From Thecaphora thlaspeos (lineage: Eukaryota; Basidiomycota; Ustilaginomycetes; Urocystidales; Glomosporiaceae), in NCBI GenBank assembly GCA_900291925.1, contig UWYS01000007.1, positions 124,001 through 188,000 on the forward strand: DNA of 64,000 bases, given 5' to 3'. A program made the translations under genes and the position numbers. Positions 1 to 11,428 of this stretch are shown here, in pieces; positions within the stretch are counted from its first letter, which is position 1; each line of letters starts with the position of its first letter. Under the pieces are notes generated by a model. The model made no database searches and had not been told where the DNA came from. It saw only the letters and a program-made list of their open reading frames with translations.

Positions 1-810
1 GTGCATGGTGGCACCAAGAAGGTTGACTGGATCCACTTTGCCAAGTACTACACCAAGGTGTGCAAGGGCATCAGCAAGACATCAGTCTGCAAGGCCTTTT
101 CTGACGTTGGCCTCACCTTGCCTGCTGCAGCAGAGAAGGTCCTTGCCAAGCTGCCAGGCTTCAAGCCTTGCAATCAGACCCCTCTGCCAGTTGAGGGCCC
201 CTTTTTCAACACTCTGACCAACTCAGCTTGCTTTCATGACCTCCTGCAAGCCCTCAAGCAATGCAAAAACAACTGGACAAAGAACTTGATGGACCACAAG
301 CTGCAGAAGGTGGCTGAGGCCTGGCACTATGGCTGCAAGCTGCAAGACAAGCACAAGTGACACATGGCATCTCCCCTCAAGACAACATTTAAGCCAGGCA
401 ACTGGCGCTACATTTTGAAGGACACCATGATTGAAGGGGCCACAGGGAAGCACCTGACTGCTGAGTGCATCACTGCAGATGAGGAGGAAGAGAGACAAAT
501 GGCCCAGCAAGCAAAGAAGGCCACCAAGGCCAAGCACAGTGTGCAGAAGACCACCAAGAAGAAGTTGAGCAAGGCAGCAGGCAAGAAGAAGGCCATCAAC
601 ATTGCCCAACCACTGCCTCCAGCACCTGCTGAGCCTGTCAAGCTTGCCACCACTGCCTTGGCTTGCTCTCAATCCTGCTTTGGCCAGACCTCCATTTCAG
701 TGACCTGTACAGTGGCCATGGTGGACTGGTTGAGTGTTTCTGATGGCCTAAAGTATGCAGCAAGTGTCAAAATGGATTGCATTGCTTGTCCAGTGCTTGG
801 TACACAATAG
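1..810 (+). pseudogene. decayed transposon-like ORF fragment, 5' end outside window
   Basis: One reading frame runs from base 1 to the stop at 808-810, broken only by TGA at 358-360. The first part is aromatic- and Cys-containing with a Trp-Ile-His start; the second part is very Lys-rich (residues about 160-210), like a nuclear tail. Gene-sized DDE/pogo-type transposases have C-terminal regions of this general character, but no catalytic motif is visible here, so the family is a guess. Codon use is unlike every other gene in the window: almost no CpG (only at about 115 and 406) and many TG/CA dinucleotides. The TGA could be a former CGA. This suggests a methylated, decaying repeat copy cut by the window edge. 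Confidence 0.45.
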
Positions 811-1693
811 AGTCATCAATGATAATGGCAGTGATGGTGGTAGTGAGGGTGGTAGACAGTCTGCTTTTTTCGGCCAGATTCCTAGGGAGGCTGGATTCCT
901 AGGGAAATGCGTTTGTCACTTTCTTCCATCTTGTGTGGCTCTGTCACTCCAGAGTAGTCTCTCACATGAGCTTCTCAAAAAGGATTTTACTTGAGTTTCT
1001 AGTGTCTTGTCAGCGCATTTTCGAGGGGCGGCGCGGCTCAACTCGGGTGGCGACAGGAGCAGCCCGCGCTGGCAGCTTCCGCCCTCCCGAATTTCACCCG
1101 CGAAGTCATCCTGCGGCAACGCTCACCCCTTCATAAGTGGACACAGCGCTCGGCGCTTTACGCTACACAGCTCTAGCTACTCACACCCAACAAGCTCAAG
1201 TTTCAAGCAAGTAGAACTTCAAGTTCGAGCTCGTTCGATAACATATCGCGTAGTCATGGGTTACGACGCCAGCTAATTTCGCAGAGTGAGCTCCGTCGGT
1301 GGCAGCGTCCCAGCCGTGCGGCGACGGACCACCTACAGGACGCCTGCATATAAAACGGCTTGCTGGTGGGGCACAAGCAGCAAAAGATACTGCGACGAAC
1401 CGATCAATTCAGCCAGGCGGAACAGCAAAGGGCTCGACCTCAGCTTCCCTCTTATTGTCCCTTCTTCGCCCGCCTTCCCTTTCATCGTCACCCTCGCGCA
1501 ATGGTCCCGTCGTCAGCCCACATACGCCTCGCATCCTGTCCACCTACTCCATCCTCCGAAAACACCACCACCCTCCCTCTAGCTCCGGACTTCTTGCTGA
1601 TTTCCCGTCCCAACCTTCTTCGACCGAGCTACTCCTCTACCAACGCCTCAGCGCGCCACTCGCTCTGTAGCGTTCGGAGCATGGCGGAGCGTC
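811..1693. other. end of CpG-poor repeat, then intergenic DNA
   Basis: CpG stays rare up to about 1015 and then jumps to the level of the rest of the window, marking the likely edge of the repeat. A 12-bp direct repeat (gattcctaggga) lies at 877-888 and 894-905. From about 1020 to 1693 I see no gene; it is presumably the promoter and leader of the next gene. Confidence 0.4.
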
Positions 1694-4600
1694 ATGTCTC
1701 ACCGCAGCGCTCAGCCCCACGACGGAGAAGAGCGGCCGTGCTCGCGCGCAGGCTTCGCCGTTCAGAGCTACGACCATGAACACACTATCCGTACAGGGGC
1801 CGTAGCACTCGCCCTGGCCCAAGTGAGGCAGGCTCTCGGCGCCCTCCAAGCCGCCGAGCTGGCGCTGCTGACCGTCCACGGCCATCACGACAATGGGCTG
1901 GACCAACACCACCTCGATCCCTCGACGCCGCTACCTAGTCCCACCTTTGACCGCCACACCGCCTTACGGCTAGAGCCGGACGTCCAGCCTGCCGATGACT
2001 GCACCGAAGAGCGCGGTGTTGTAGGTCAGGAACGGAACGTGAATGGAGACCATGCGCCTGGGGATCTGTGGCGACACTCTTCGACCTATTACCTGCGCAG
2101 TCCGACTTTTGGCTGCCTGCCCCTGCACAAGTTTCGCGATCAAGGCAGAAAAATATCCACCAGAGCGTCTCTGCGGGACATACTCCATAGGACTGACGAC
2201 GAAGGTAAGTCGCCACCGGACCTGGCAACGGCGCAGTCTCGTTCGACGGCATTTTGTTCATCCCCTCGCGTCGTTATCGTGTATTTTTTTTTTCCCGCCG
2301 CGCAGAGGCCGCCGATGTTAGCTTTCTCAGCACTCGAGCTTCGACTGTGAGCAGCAACAGCAGTAGCAACAGTAGTAGCAGTAACAGCAACGACAGCAGT
2401 ATCTCTCCAGCCAGCCTCACGCACTCGCCGACACGGCCGCTGCGCGTCTCGCACCTCGAGCAGATCGTTGAGGAGGAGGGCAACGAGCCTTCGATCCGAG
2501 AAGAGGCGGCGTCCGAGGGGACACAGCGGATGTCCCACCATCAACATCAGCTCGACGGCAGCGAGCACGCCTCCCTTAGATCATCGGCGCTCAGCGAGAT
2601 CCTGGCCTCGTACTCGCAAGCGGCCCTCTCGGACGACTCGGACGCCAACGGACCCTTCAACCGCTTCTCAAACAGCAGCCAAGAAAGCGTGACGCCTCGC
2701 ACTCCACTGTACGATCAGCTCCGGACACTGTCGTTAAAATCAGGCTCAGCAATGGTCCATTCTACTCGGCCTCTCTCGGACGCGGTACAGCTGCAGTTGG
2801 CCCAGGGCAATGCCTACTCCACTTCGCTCACAAAAGAGCCGCTCCGCCGTGGCACCATACAGAAGGCCTACACCATAGCCCTCTCAGAATCAGCCCAAGA
2901 GGCTGTCACGCCGACATCTGGTCGCGGCGCCCGCCGTCTGTCGGGCCAGGAGATGGCCGGCGGACTCGACAGGGTTATGCAAGCGCACGAGGCTCCTGAC
3001 GCAACTCCTAGCCACATAGAGCTCCGCGTCGCCGACGCCCATCTCGGAGACTCGTTCGGCGACGTCTATCAGCCCACACACAATGGCTTGGCCGGCGTCG
3101 GAAGCGAGCGCGGATGCGACATGGGCGGCGACTCTCGACAGCAAGATGTTGCTAGCGCCCATGCTGTCACCTCACATCGCGTTTTCCCAGACAGTGTCTG
3201 CACGGCCGCTGCACCCGGCTTCGACCAGGACAAGTCGGCTGCCGCGGCTAGCGTATCTTCGAGCGATGACGACGACAAGCAGGAGCTGGTGGCCCGTCGC
3301 TCGACGGACGACAATTTCGCAGGGTTTTCTGCCAAAGAAACACGCCGTCCCAGGAACACGAACCCGGATGCGTTCGACAGCAGCTCTTCGAAGCAGGAGC
3401 AGACGCCAGACAGCTCTGCCAGCCTTGGCACGCTCGGAGACTGGTCCGTCGACAGCAAGATGTTTATGAACCCGCGCCAGGCTCCATCACCGCCGGTTCC
3501 AGGAACGAGGGAGGCGCCGATGCGCTTGGAAACGGTGGAAGCAGAAGGACCTGCACCGATGTACCTTCCGCGAGCCCATCTTCGCAGCTGCTCTGACCTG
3601 GGGCTTGAGCTCAAGAAGGCTATTTCCGGTTCAGCCAGGACGGCGAACGCGACACCGGACAACCCGCGTCGGCTCCGCCTGATGGGAGGCAGGTTCCGGC
3701 TGGGCCGCCCTTCCTCTAGTACGGGCAGCACGACCAGCAGCGGCTGCGGCGGAGGCGGCTTTGAGCCCTCGCACCGCCGCAGCAGGACGCATGCTGGCGA
3801 CATTTCCGACATATCGCAGCCGCTGCGGCAGTCCGACATGGGTGGATTCCGTCCGACGCATGACAAGCAGCTGCCGCCGAAGTCACTGGCGCTGCGCGAC
3901 ACGCAATTGGTCGTTGAGCTGACGCAGACGCTCCTGCAGGACAGCTGGACGCCGCCCGGAACGAACGCGGCGCCCCTGACTCGCCACGCGGCCGTCGCCG
4001 ACGCGCGTACAAGCAGGAGCCTCGCCAAGACCAGCCGGCTGTTCATGTGGAAGAGCAAGACAAAGAGCCACGAGTGTATAGAGGCGAATGCTCGCGCTGG
4101 CCAGGAGGTTCAGCGGTCCATTCCCAGTGGCGATACGTCTTTGCTCGTACCCACTGCTGCCACGGCGTCGACGCGTCGGGTCGGCAAGTTGTTCTCCGGC
4201 GTCGCCACGGGCACCCTGGAACGCGCCGATGCGAAGAGTAGCGTCGGACCGCGAGCGGAGGTCACGATCACCTGGCAGGCGCAGGGAAAAGATGGTCAGT
4301 CGGTGGCTCAAAAGGAGGACAGGACGGTCGATTACTCTCGACGGCGTTCAGTCCGCTCGCTGGACCGGGCTCGACCATCAGGTGAACGTCTACTACCGGG
4401 CCAGTCGCTGGACGACGGACGGCCGCATCGCGGTGGCATCAGGGATGCCGAGATGGGAGCACAGGAAAGCTCGCCGTTGCGCCCGCTCTCGCGCGTGGCG
4501 GACAGCTCTCTGCATCGGAGCTTCTCGCAGAGCTTTGCGTGTCGCGGTGCGACGGCGAAGAACGACGAGAACGCGGTGCGCTTCCGCAACATCGAGCCTT

Positions 4601-4719
4601 TGCTGTTGGCGGTTCGAAAGGAAAGCCCCGATGCGCCGAAGTCGGTGGCTAGCTCTACGCGGAGCTCATCCACCGGCCACCGCAGACAGCACAGCGTGCA
4701 CAACGGGCCTAGCTTCTAG
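1694..4719 (+). CDS. Ser-rich, mostly disordered protein of unknown function
   Basis: Proposed exons are 1694-2204 and 2306-4719 (974 residues). The intron has a GTAAGT donor and a pyrimidine-rich tract ending in CGCAG, and the phases agree (phase 1), which is why I join the upstream frame to the long downstream one. The N-terminal 170 residues contain a short Ala/Leu-rich helical stretch (about 36-60). The remainder is low complexity: a Ser/Asn run just after the splice site, many Ser/Arg/Pro segments, and a glycine run near residue 655. I recognise no domain. Phosphorylation-rich regulatory or scaffold proteins look like this. The start is uncertain, because upstream ATGs exist in other frames. 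The long minus-strand frame inside it (3069-4058) is a shadow. Confidence 0.6.
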
Positions 4720-5612
4720 GCGGATGGTCGGTAGGAGCACGGCGCTCCAGGGTTGCTCGAGTGCCGATAGCGGCAAAGCGCCAACTAACTTGATTTTTTC
4801 TATTTCCGATGCTACCTCTCTCTACATCTCGCTATCTGCGTCCCTGTTGCGGCGACGGACAGCCGCGATTAAGCCGCTCGTTGTTTTGTTTGTCTAGGCG
4901 TCGCCGCTTGTTGTGACGCTCAATCGCCTTCGTTTTGCCTCGACGTCGAGTTTTGTTGTTCTCCTTATCTTGTCTGCATCGACGAAATGTCGCCTCTTTG
5001 TGGTGGCTGCTTGGGCTGCGCTCGAGGGGGCGCGGAAGAGGGTTGGAGTGGCGCAACCGGCTTTGCGTGCCGAGTTGGCGTGCCGTTCCGAGGCGCCTGG
5101 CCTATTTGCCGTCCTTTAAGCCGGCGGGGCAGCGCGGCTAAAGGGCGGACCGAGACCGATCGGGTGAGCAGATGAGAAAGCTAAGGCGAAATTTTGGATT
5201 ATTCCCGCGGCGGCGTCCAACACGGCGAGCGAGCGAGCGAGGGAAGAATGTTTAGGCGCCGCCCCCCGATGCTGCCTCATCGTCTCTGCCGCTAGGGTTC
5301 AAGTTCCACCTCCTCCACCACCTCTCTCTCTCTCTCTTCTACCGACACACATCCCCTACAGTACGCCCACCAAGCTGCTTCCCTCGCTTTCCCTCTCTTC
5401 TTAGCCTCCTTCCTCCATACTCCCTCACCGCCAGTCTGCTGCTCATCACTCCTCTTGACCTTTCGCTTCCCTTCCACCACCTGCTTTTCTCCCTCCCCTC
5501 TTGCCTGTATGCCCCGCCGCCCCTGGTAGACGAAACATCTCAACCACCGCATCCATCCTATCATCCGGCAGGGCATCTGCAGCCACATCAACGCTTCTCA
5601 ATAACCCCATCG
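4720..5612. other. intergenic, pyrimidine-rich leader of MFS gene
   Basis: No gene is visible. The right half (about 5300-5480) is strongly C/T-rich, as expected for the promoter and 5' leader of the transporter gene that follows. Confidence 0.5.
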
Positions 5613-7475
5613 ATGCACGCAATTCGCTGTCACTCGTCAACGGCTTCCTTGTACGGCATGGAGGCGACGTCGCACAGCCAGCCACGCTCCGGCAACGCCA
5701 GCAGCTTCGCAGGCGCCACAATGACCGCCACCTCACGCTCCGACAACAGCGACTCGCACTTTTCCACAACACCAAATCCCGCGCTATCGTCGCATCTCCC
5801 TCACCACACCTATCCCACCACCGACCGCAACCTCGAGGCATCCTCTTCCGCGCACAATACCACAACGTCATCCACTTTAACATCACCCTCCTCGCCCACC
5901 GAGAAGCAGGCCAAGCATCGCCACAACGACGAACGCGGCGACGAAAAGCTGGTCACATGGCCGCCTGGTCCGCCCGAGGCAGATCCCGACAACCCGCTCG
6001 GCTGGTCGAGTAAGCGCAAGTGGCGTTCGGTCCTCCTCGTCTCGGCCTCCGCCTTCTGCGTCACCTGCTCATCATCCGTCATCAGCATGGCATACGGCGG
6101 CATCACCGCCGACTTTGACATCAGCAAGGTTGTCGCGATCCTCGGCCTCTCGCTCTTCGTCCTCGGCCTAGGCATCTCGCCCTTGTTCCTCGCACCCCTC
6201 AGCGAGTTCTACGGCCGACGTCCCATCTACCTCTGCTCCTACTCGGCTTTTTTCCTCCTCGGCTTCCCCGTCTCGTTCGCCAACAATGTGGCCGTCTTCC
6301 TCATCTTCCGCTTCCTCACCGGCTTCTGCGGCTCGGCGTTCCTTAGCGTCGCCGGCGGAACGGTCTCGGACATCTTTGACCAGCACGACATCTTCCTCCC
6401 CATGGCCGTCTATACCATCTCGCCCTTCATCGGCCCCTCGTGCGGCCCCCTCATCTCGGGCTTTATCAACCAGCACGTTCAGTGGCGCTGGACCTTCTGG
6501 ATGCTCAACATCTGGGCCGGCTTCACGCTCGTCGCCATCTATCTTTTTGCGCCCGAGACGTACGCGCCCATCATCCTGTCGAAGCGCGCGAGGAGGCTAA
6601 GGATCGCGACGGGCGACGACAAGCTCTATGCCCAGCACGAGCGCAACATCGGACAGAAGAGCGTCGCAAGGACCATTACCACCAGTTGCACCAAGCCATT
6701 CCTCTTGCTGATTCACGAGTACATGCTCACGCTGCTCTGCATCTGGTCGGCGCTGCTGCTGGGCTTGCTCTACCTGCTCTTTATCGCTTTCCGTGAGTTA
6801 TCCATGCTCTATTGTTGCCGGCTGAACTCGCTGAATATTGTCTTGCTGACGGCGATTCCCCCATGCCTTTCCTCGTCTCTATCCCTGACCACACCGCGCC
6901 AACCCGCGCCAACAGCCATCGTCTTCCGCCAGCACGGCTTCAGCCTCCAAGAGATCGGACTCTCGTTCTGCGGCCTGGGACTGGGCCAAGCGCTCGCTCT
7001 AGCCTCGATGCCCTACTGGGCACGCAAGTACTCGGCGGCACAGGAAGCCGCTGGCGGACACGCTCCTCCTGAAGCGCTTCTGCCCGTGGCCATGGTGGGG
7101 GCGGTACTTATGCCGATCGGGATGTTCTGGTTCGCCTTTACTTCGTACGCCTCTGTTCACTGGATCGTACCGATCCTAGCCGGTGTACCAATCGGCCTCA
7201 GCATCGGCTATACCTTTATTGGCATCTTTACGTTTACCGTGCATGCCTATCGACCTGTAGCGGCATCTGCTATGGCGGCAAATTCGGCCGTTAGGAGCGC
7301 ATGGGCAGCTGCGTTCCCCCTCTTCGCCGAGCAGATGTACAACGGTCTAGGAGTCGTCGGTGCCAGTGCACTTTTGGCAGGTTTGAACGTTCTGATGATC
7401 CCTTTGCCTTTTGTATTTTATAGATATGGAGCGAGGATTAGGTCTAGGAGTAGCTTTACCCTGTCCGAAAAATAA
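5613..7475 (+). CDS. MFS transporter, DHA1 drug/polyamine:H+ antiporter type
   Basis: Exons 5613-6792 and 6916-7475 give 579 residues. It is a 12-helix major facilitator protein predicted to export drugs or polyamines at the plasma membrane. Residues 1-135 are a Ser/Thr-rich cytosolic tail. The phrase DPDNPLGWS just before helix 1 and the loop 2-3 signature LSEFYGRRPIY (about residue 200) are typical of fungal DHA1 (Tpo/Flu1-like) carriers. The intron (GTGAGT...AACAG, 123 nt) is a multiple of three and has no stop, so the unspliced frame is also open; splicing restores the conserved FPIVF motif, which supports it. A second in-frame ATG lies at 5658. Substrate cannot be told from sequence. Confidence 0.88.
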   Translation: MHAIRCHSSTASLYGMEATSHSQPRSGNASSFAGATMTATSRSDNSDSHFSTTPNPALSSHLPHHTYPTTDRNLEASSSAHNTTTSSTLTSPSSPTEKQAKHRHNDERGDEKLVTWPPGPPEADPDNPLGWSSKRKWRSVLLVSASAFCVTCSSSVISMAYGGITADFDISKVVAILGLSLFVLGLGISPLFLAPLSEFYGRRPIYLCSYSAFFLLGFPVSFANNVAVFLIFRFLTGFCGSAFLSVAGGTVSDIFDQHDIFLPMAVYTISPFIGPSCGPLISGFINQHVQWRWTFWMLNIWAGFTLVAIYLFAPETYAPIILSKRARRLRIATGDDKLYAQHERNIGQKSVARTITTSCTKPFLLLIHEYMLTLLCIWSALLLGLLYLLFIAFRELSMLYCCRLNSLNIVLLTAIPPCLSSSLSLTTPRQPAPTAIVFRQHGFSLQEIGLSFCGLGLGQALALASMPYWARKYSAAQEAAGGHAPPEALLPVAMVGAVLMPIGMFWFAFTSYASVHWIVPILAGVPIGLSIGYTFIGIFTFTVHAYRPVAASAMAANSAVRSAWAAAFPLFAEQMYNGLGVVGASALLAGLNVLMIPLPFVFYRYGARIRSRSSFTLSEK

Positions 7476-9534
7476 TAACGCTTGGCGACGCCGATGCAGT
7501 TGGTGAATTTGTAAGATTAAATTTTTTTCGACCGTTGAGATTTGGTTCTCTACGTCCGTCCCACTTGTGTGTGTGTTTGTGTGGTCTGATGAGGTTGGAT
7601 CGGGTCAAATGATGTCGTTTCAAGGTAGATTGACTGTCTTGTTGACATGCCCAGTAGCATTTCTCTTGCGATGGACGACATCACCGCCTCGAGCACTGCG
7701 GCTGACAAAAAAAGTCAATCCATAGCTCTTTGAATATTGACGAAAATTTGTAATACGAGTGAATGAAGCAATGTGAGATACGGTGGTACTGAAATGACAC
7801 GGTGTTACTGTGACTGTTGAGACAATTGCTTCTCTGACAACTTCATTCGTCTCTGACAACCTCGCACATGTTTGCTCGATACCATCGTGTTCCTTCTTAT
7901 CCTACAAATGTTGTATTAGACATATATATTGTATGTTTATATACTGATTGCACATCCGTACCACCACATCCTGATGATGCAGCAATTGAACGGTAATGAC
8001 AGCGGATGACGCCGCCCGTCGACGGACAAAAAGGGAAAGTAAGAGAGAGCAGCAGAAGGAACTAGAAGCGCTTTGGAAGCAAGAGTGTCGATGTTAGGGA
8101 GGAATCATTGCGTGCTCCGAGCCGAGGCCGGCAGATCGAGCAATGCGTCACGTGCCAGCAGGCGACGTGGGCGTCTGAGGCGGTCGATCACGCTGCGGGT
8201 GGTGGCCTTGAACCGCCCGCCGACCTCTTTCTGCTGCATCCTCTCCTCCATCACCTCCTTCCCCCTGCCTCCGGCCGGCACCTGTAGACACCTGTTTTGC
8301 TGCCCGCCCACCTCCCTTCTCGCTCCTGTTGGTACGCTCGTCCGCTCGCCGTACGGCGGGCCGGGAGCCTCCGAGCTCAGAGGCCTCGCCCTTCTGCCCG
8401 CATTTCCCATGAATCTATGCCTGTTGTCCGTCCTGCCGCGCGAGAGACAAGCCTGGGACGCGTGATAGCGAGGCAAGAACGTAGGACGCCGAGACTGAGT
8501 AAGATTAAAGGACAAAGAGCAAGAAACTAAGCAAAGGGGAGGTGGGAGGGTGGGAAAAAATATTGCCTGAGTGAGGGACAGCAAGTAGAAAGTGCCGGGG
8601 AGCGGACACGGATCGGAGGACGGACGACGGAAAGGAGATTGCCGACATGAGGCAGAGAAAGCCTAGAGAAGAAATGAAAGAGGGATGAGTGAAAGGATGG
8701 ATAGAAAATTGCAAGGGAGTGGATACGGACCTGGTGGGTCAGGGCGAGACAAGTGGGCGATAAGGTAAAGTCGTCCGACGGAGGACGGATGAAAGGGATG
8801 GGATTACTTCCGACCTCCCATGTCTCTCAGAGCCGGATAGCACGCATAGTTCGGACAGCACAGCCACTTTAGCCACCTCAGCCACCTCTTCGTTTAGGCA
8901 GCTGCCCAGCTCACGGTGGGTCCTTGGCCCGGCGGCATGCTTGCTCGACATTCGACCCGCCCTAACCCTTTCTTCTCTCTTTCATCTCTCCCTTTGCAAT
9001 GTCCGGGCAGCCCCTTCCACCTTGCATCGAATTATTTCTGATGCCCGCCTCGTCAACCCGACAGCCGCACGCACGGAGGGAGGAGAGACTTGTCACGAAG
9101 GGAGAGAACTAGTTGCCGAACCACAGGTAGGGGTCGCTCGCGTGCTCCCAGCCTGGGCCGGAGGGGCCGGCTGGACGAGCGTCGCATGAAGAGCGAAGAG
9201 AAGCGTGCTAGCGAGTACAGGAGTGAGCGAGGGCATATAACATAGGACGGAGCAATACCGCATGAGGGAAATGAGTATGGCGAGAGAGGAGGGAGGGCAG
9301 AGCAAGAGCGAGAGCAAGAGCGAGAGCGAAGCGAAGGACAGGAGAGGGAGCTACCATGCTGGCAACCCACCTCGCCGGCTGCCAGCAGTGCGGCACGGCA
9401 CGACGGACTGACGACCCACACAGCCTTCTCGGCCCTGAACCACTGGTGAGGCTTCATCTGATGATCGGATGCCACGGCGAAGGCGGTGTCCCTCGGGGCG
9501 AGGGTTGACACGCTGGAGAGGGAGACGTCTGGCA
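7476..9534. other. intergenic, no gene recognised
   Basis: Two kilobases with only unsupported ORFs. 7480-8000 is AT-richer than the surroundings. A (GAGAGCAAGAGC)-type microsatellite lies at about 9300-9336. Nothing resembles a conserved protein or RNA. Confidence 0.5.
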
Positions 9535-9712
9535 TGTAGAAGATAGATGTCAAGGATGATGGATTCCAGCTCGACGATGGTGCCCAGGAGGTGGTCTAGG
9601 CCTGGGTGGTCTAGGCCTGGCGGTAGCAGCTCCGACGGCGAGTCGGCGACTCACCGCAGCCCGATCGGTCCGATCGCATCGGGCTCAGATCCGATGCGGC
9701 CGATCACCAACA
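9535..9712 (+). repeat. dispersed repeat, copy 1 (178 bp)
   Basis: Nearly identical to 23322-23485 in the same orientation. This copy has a tandem duplication of a 15-bp unit (ggtggtctaggcctg) that the other copy has once. Near its right end is a 7-bp stem (gcatcgg/ccgatgc) around an 8-base loop. No ORF. It ends 210 bp before the start of the small secreted protein gene. Confidence 0.85.
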
Positions 9713-9828
9713 CAAATAACCGGTCAAGCTGCAGGTTTGCCTCCCCCTTATTCTCGGACCTCTGTGCAGCCACGCCGCCGATGTCGAGAAGAGAGTGACG
9801 AGATCCGGGCGCTCGGTTCCAGAAGATG

Positions 9829-9834
9829 TATAAA
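9829..9834 (+). promoter_or_regulatory. TATA box of small secreted protein gene
   Basis: TATAAA, 89 bp before the ATG at 9923 and just downstream of the dispersed repeat. The spacing suits a short leader. Confidence 0.55.
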
Positions 9835-9922
9835 GGGAGGGCAAGAACTGCTCCACCTTTCCACTTCCTCGCACACATCAAAGTCCTTCCCGCAAACCAG
9901 CCTTCTGTCACTCCGCCACACG

Positions 9923-10469
9923 ATGCGCACCACCACCCTCTTCTTTGATGTCCTCCTTGCGCTCGTCATCATTGGCACCAACCCGGCGTACGCAAAGAAT
10001 TTCATCGCCAAGATTATCGGCAGCGCCTTCCATTACAACCCTTACAGGCAAGCCCGAAAACTCGCGGTTTACACCAAGGGCCTGTACAATCACCATGCTC
10101 AGAGAATGGCGAATCTGGCCAAGCCCTTCGCTTGCGTCCGCGTTAACGGCAACTATAGCATCGGCAAGAAGAACCAGTTCATCAAGGCGCACAACAACCA
10201 CTTGATCTACCAGTACGTCTTCCAGCGTCTGCTGGGCTTGAATACTTTCGCTGTAGACCAGCCGTGTGACGTGGAACTGACGACCAACTTGTCTGGTTCG
10301 CGGTCGTCATCGTTTCTGGAGCAGCCATCGCTACGACTGCGTGCTCCTCTTTGGCCAGGGGCAGACTCTGCAGCGCAATTCCAGAGGTACGGACGCATCG
10401 AGAATCGCCTACTTCAGCGGTCCGGACTACGTCTGCACCCAAAACGATTCGTTGATTACTTGTGGCTAG
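9923..10469 (+). CDS. small secreted protein, candidate effector
   Basis: Exons 9923-10212 and 10325-10469 give 144 residues. Residues 1-24 form a clear signal peptide (hydrophobic core DVLLALVIIG, cleavage after AYA). The mature part is basic and aromatic and has four cysteines: one near residue 72 (FACVRV), one after the splice (YDCVLLF), and two near the C-terminus (YVC and TCG), enough for two disulfides. The intron uses GTACGT, a CTGAC branch site 45 nt upstream and an AGCAG acceptor. Phase is consistent (phase 2), and splicing moves translation into a frame that ends naturally after the last cysteine, whereas the unspliced frame drifts into composition-biased sequence. I recognise no family. 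A TATA box and a dispersed repeat lie directly upstream. Secreted RNase-like or cerato-type folds are possible but not shown. Confidence 0.65.
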
Positions 10470-11428
10470 CTCGCGTAGCCCTACTAGCCGGCTGGCTGGA
10501 GGGATTGATCGACGCCTGCAGTTCATCCTCCTGGCGGCATCAACTTAGGTCCCACGTCCTCCCTAGCCCTCCGCCCGACGATATTGCGCTCAGCACTGCT
10601 ACGCACTCTCCCTGCTCCTATCTTAGTCCATCCGCTAGAATCCGCTTTCGTTAGCTGTCAGCTTGTCCCCATGTCACCTAGTCTTCCAAACTCCTCCCGA
10701 GCGCTTTGCACCTGTTGTCACGTAATCGGCAAGAGCAATTCGATCCTACCAATCATCTATATCGATGCGTCTGAGTCGTCAAACATGGACAGAGAGCCAG
10801 CCATTGGTCAGAGGTTCTCCTTGCCTAGTTACGGCCACATCGATGGGGATTGTCGGAGCCGAAACCGGAGCCCGTCTAAGTGCGGGTTGTCACCTTGGCT
10901 CTGTGACGGATGTCAAAATTGCAGAGCAAGCTGGGGCTATCGGACTTGGTCTGAGAGCTCTCGAGCGGTGGCGTAGGCGTCAAGTGTTGTCTGTGAGCCT
11001 TTGGCGCTTCGAATACCCGCCGGACTGGTATACAGCTCTCGCAAATACCTTGTTGTTGACGCAAAGGAGAGGTGAAAGAGGAGGCTGCAGACCGTCGTCC
11101 TCCCTTTTAGGTCTCTTCACCGTAACTCAACACCATCCCAAACCAACCCTGCGCGTCCACTTTTTCCCTTGAGTTAACAATTGACAGACAGCAAGATGCG
11201 CATGGCGACGCGGGACGACAGCGGACGTTCCTTGACATCCAGGGTGTGGAAAAAAAACATGGTTTGCTAAGTTTCACGAAAGGCTATCTACGATAAAACA
11301 GTAAGGACGATTAAAACACAGGAAAAGTATCTACGGAGCCTTTCAGGAAAAGGAGTTTACCAGCCAGAGGGGACCTGCCACGCTTCGCTCACACCTTCCT
11401 TGCATCCCAACCCTCCAGCGCTTGTCGC
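10470..11428. other. intergenic, no gene recognised
   Basis: 3' flank of the secreted protein gene and 3' flank of the convergent membrane protein gene. Only short unsupported ORFs. Confidence 0.5.

Noticed and set aside
3069..4058. 329-codon minus-strand ORF
   Set aside because: Lies inside the Ser-rich plus-strand gene and contains only complementary low-complexity sequence.
9535..9712. tRNA or tRNA-derived SINE in the repeat
   Set aside because: TGGTCTAGG resembles an A box, but no B box or cloverleaf could be found on either strand.
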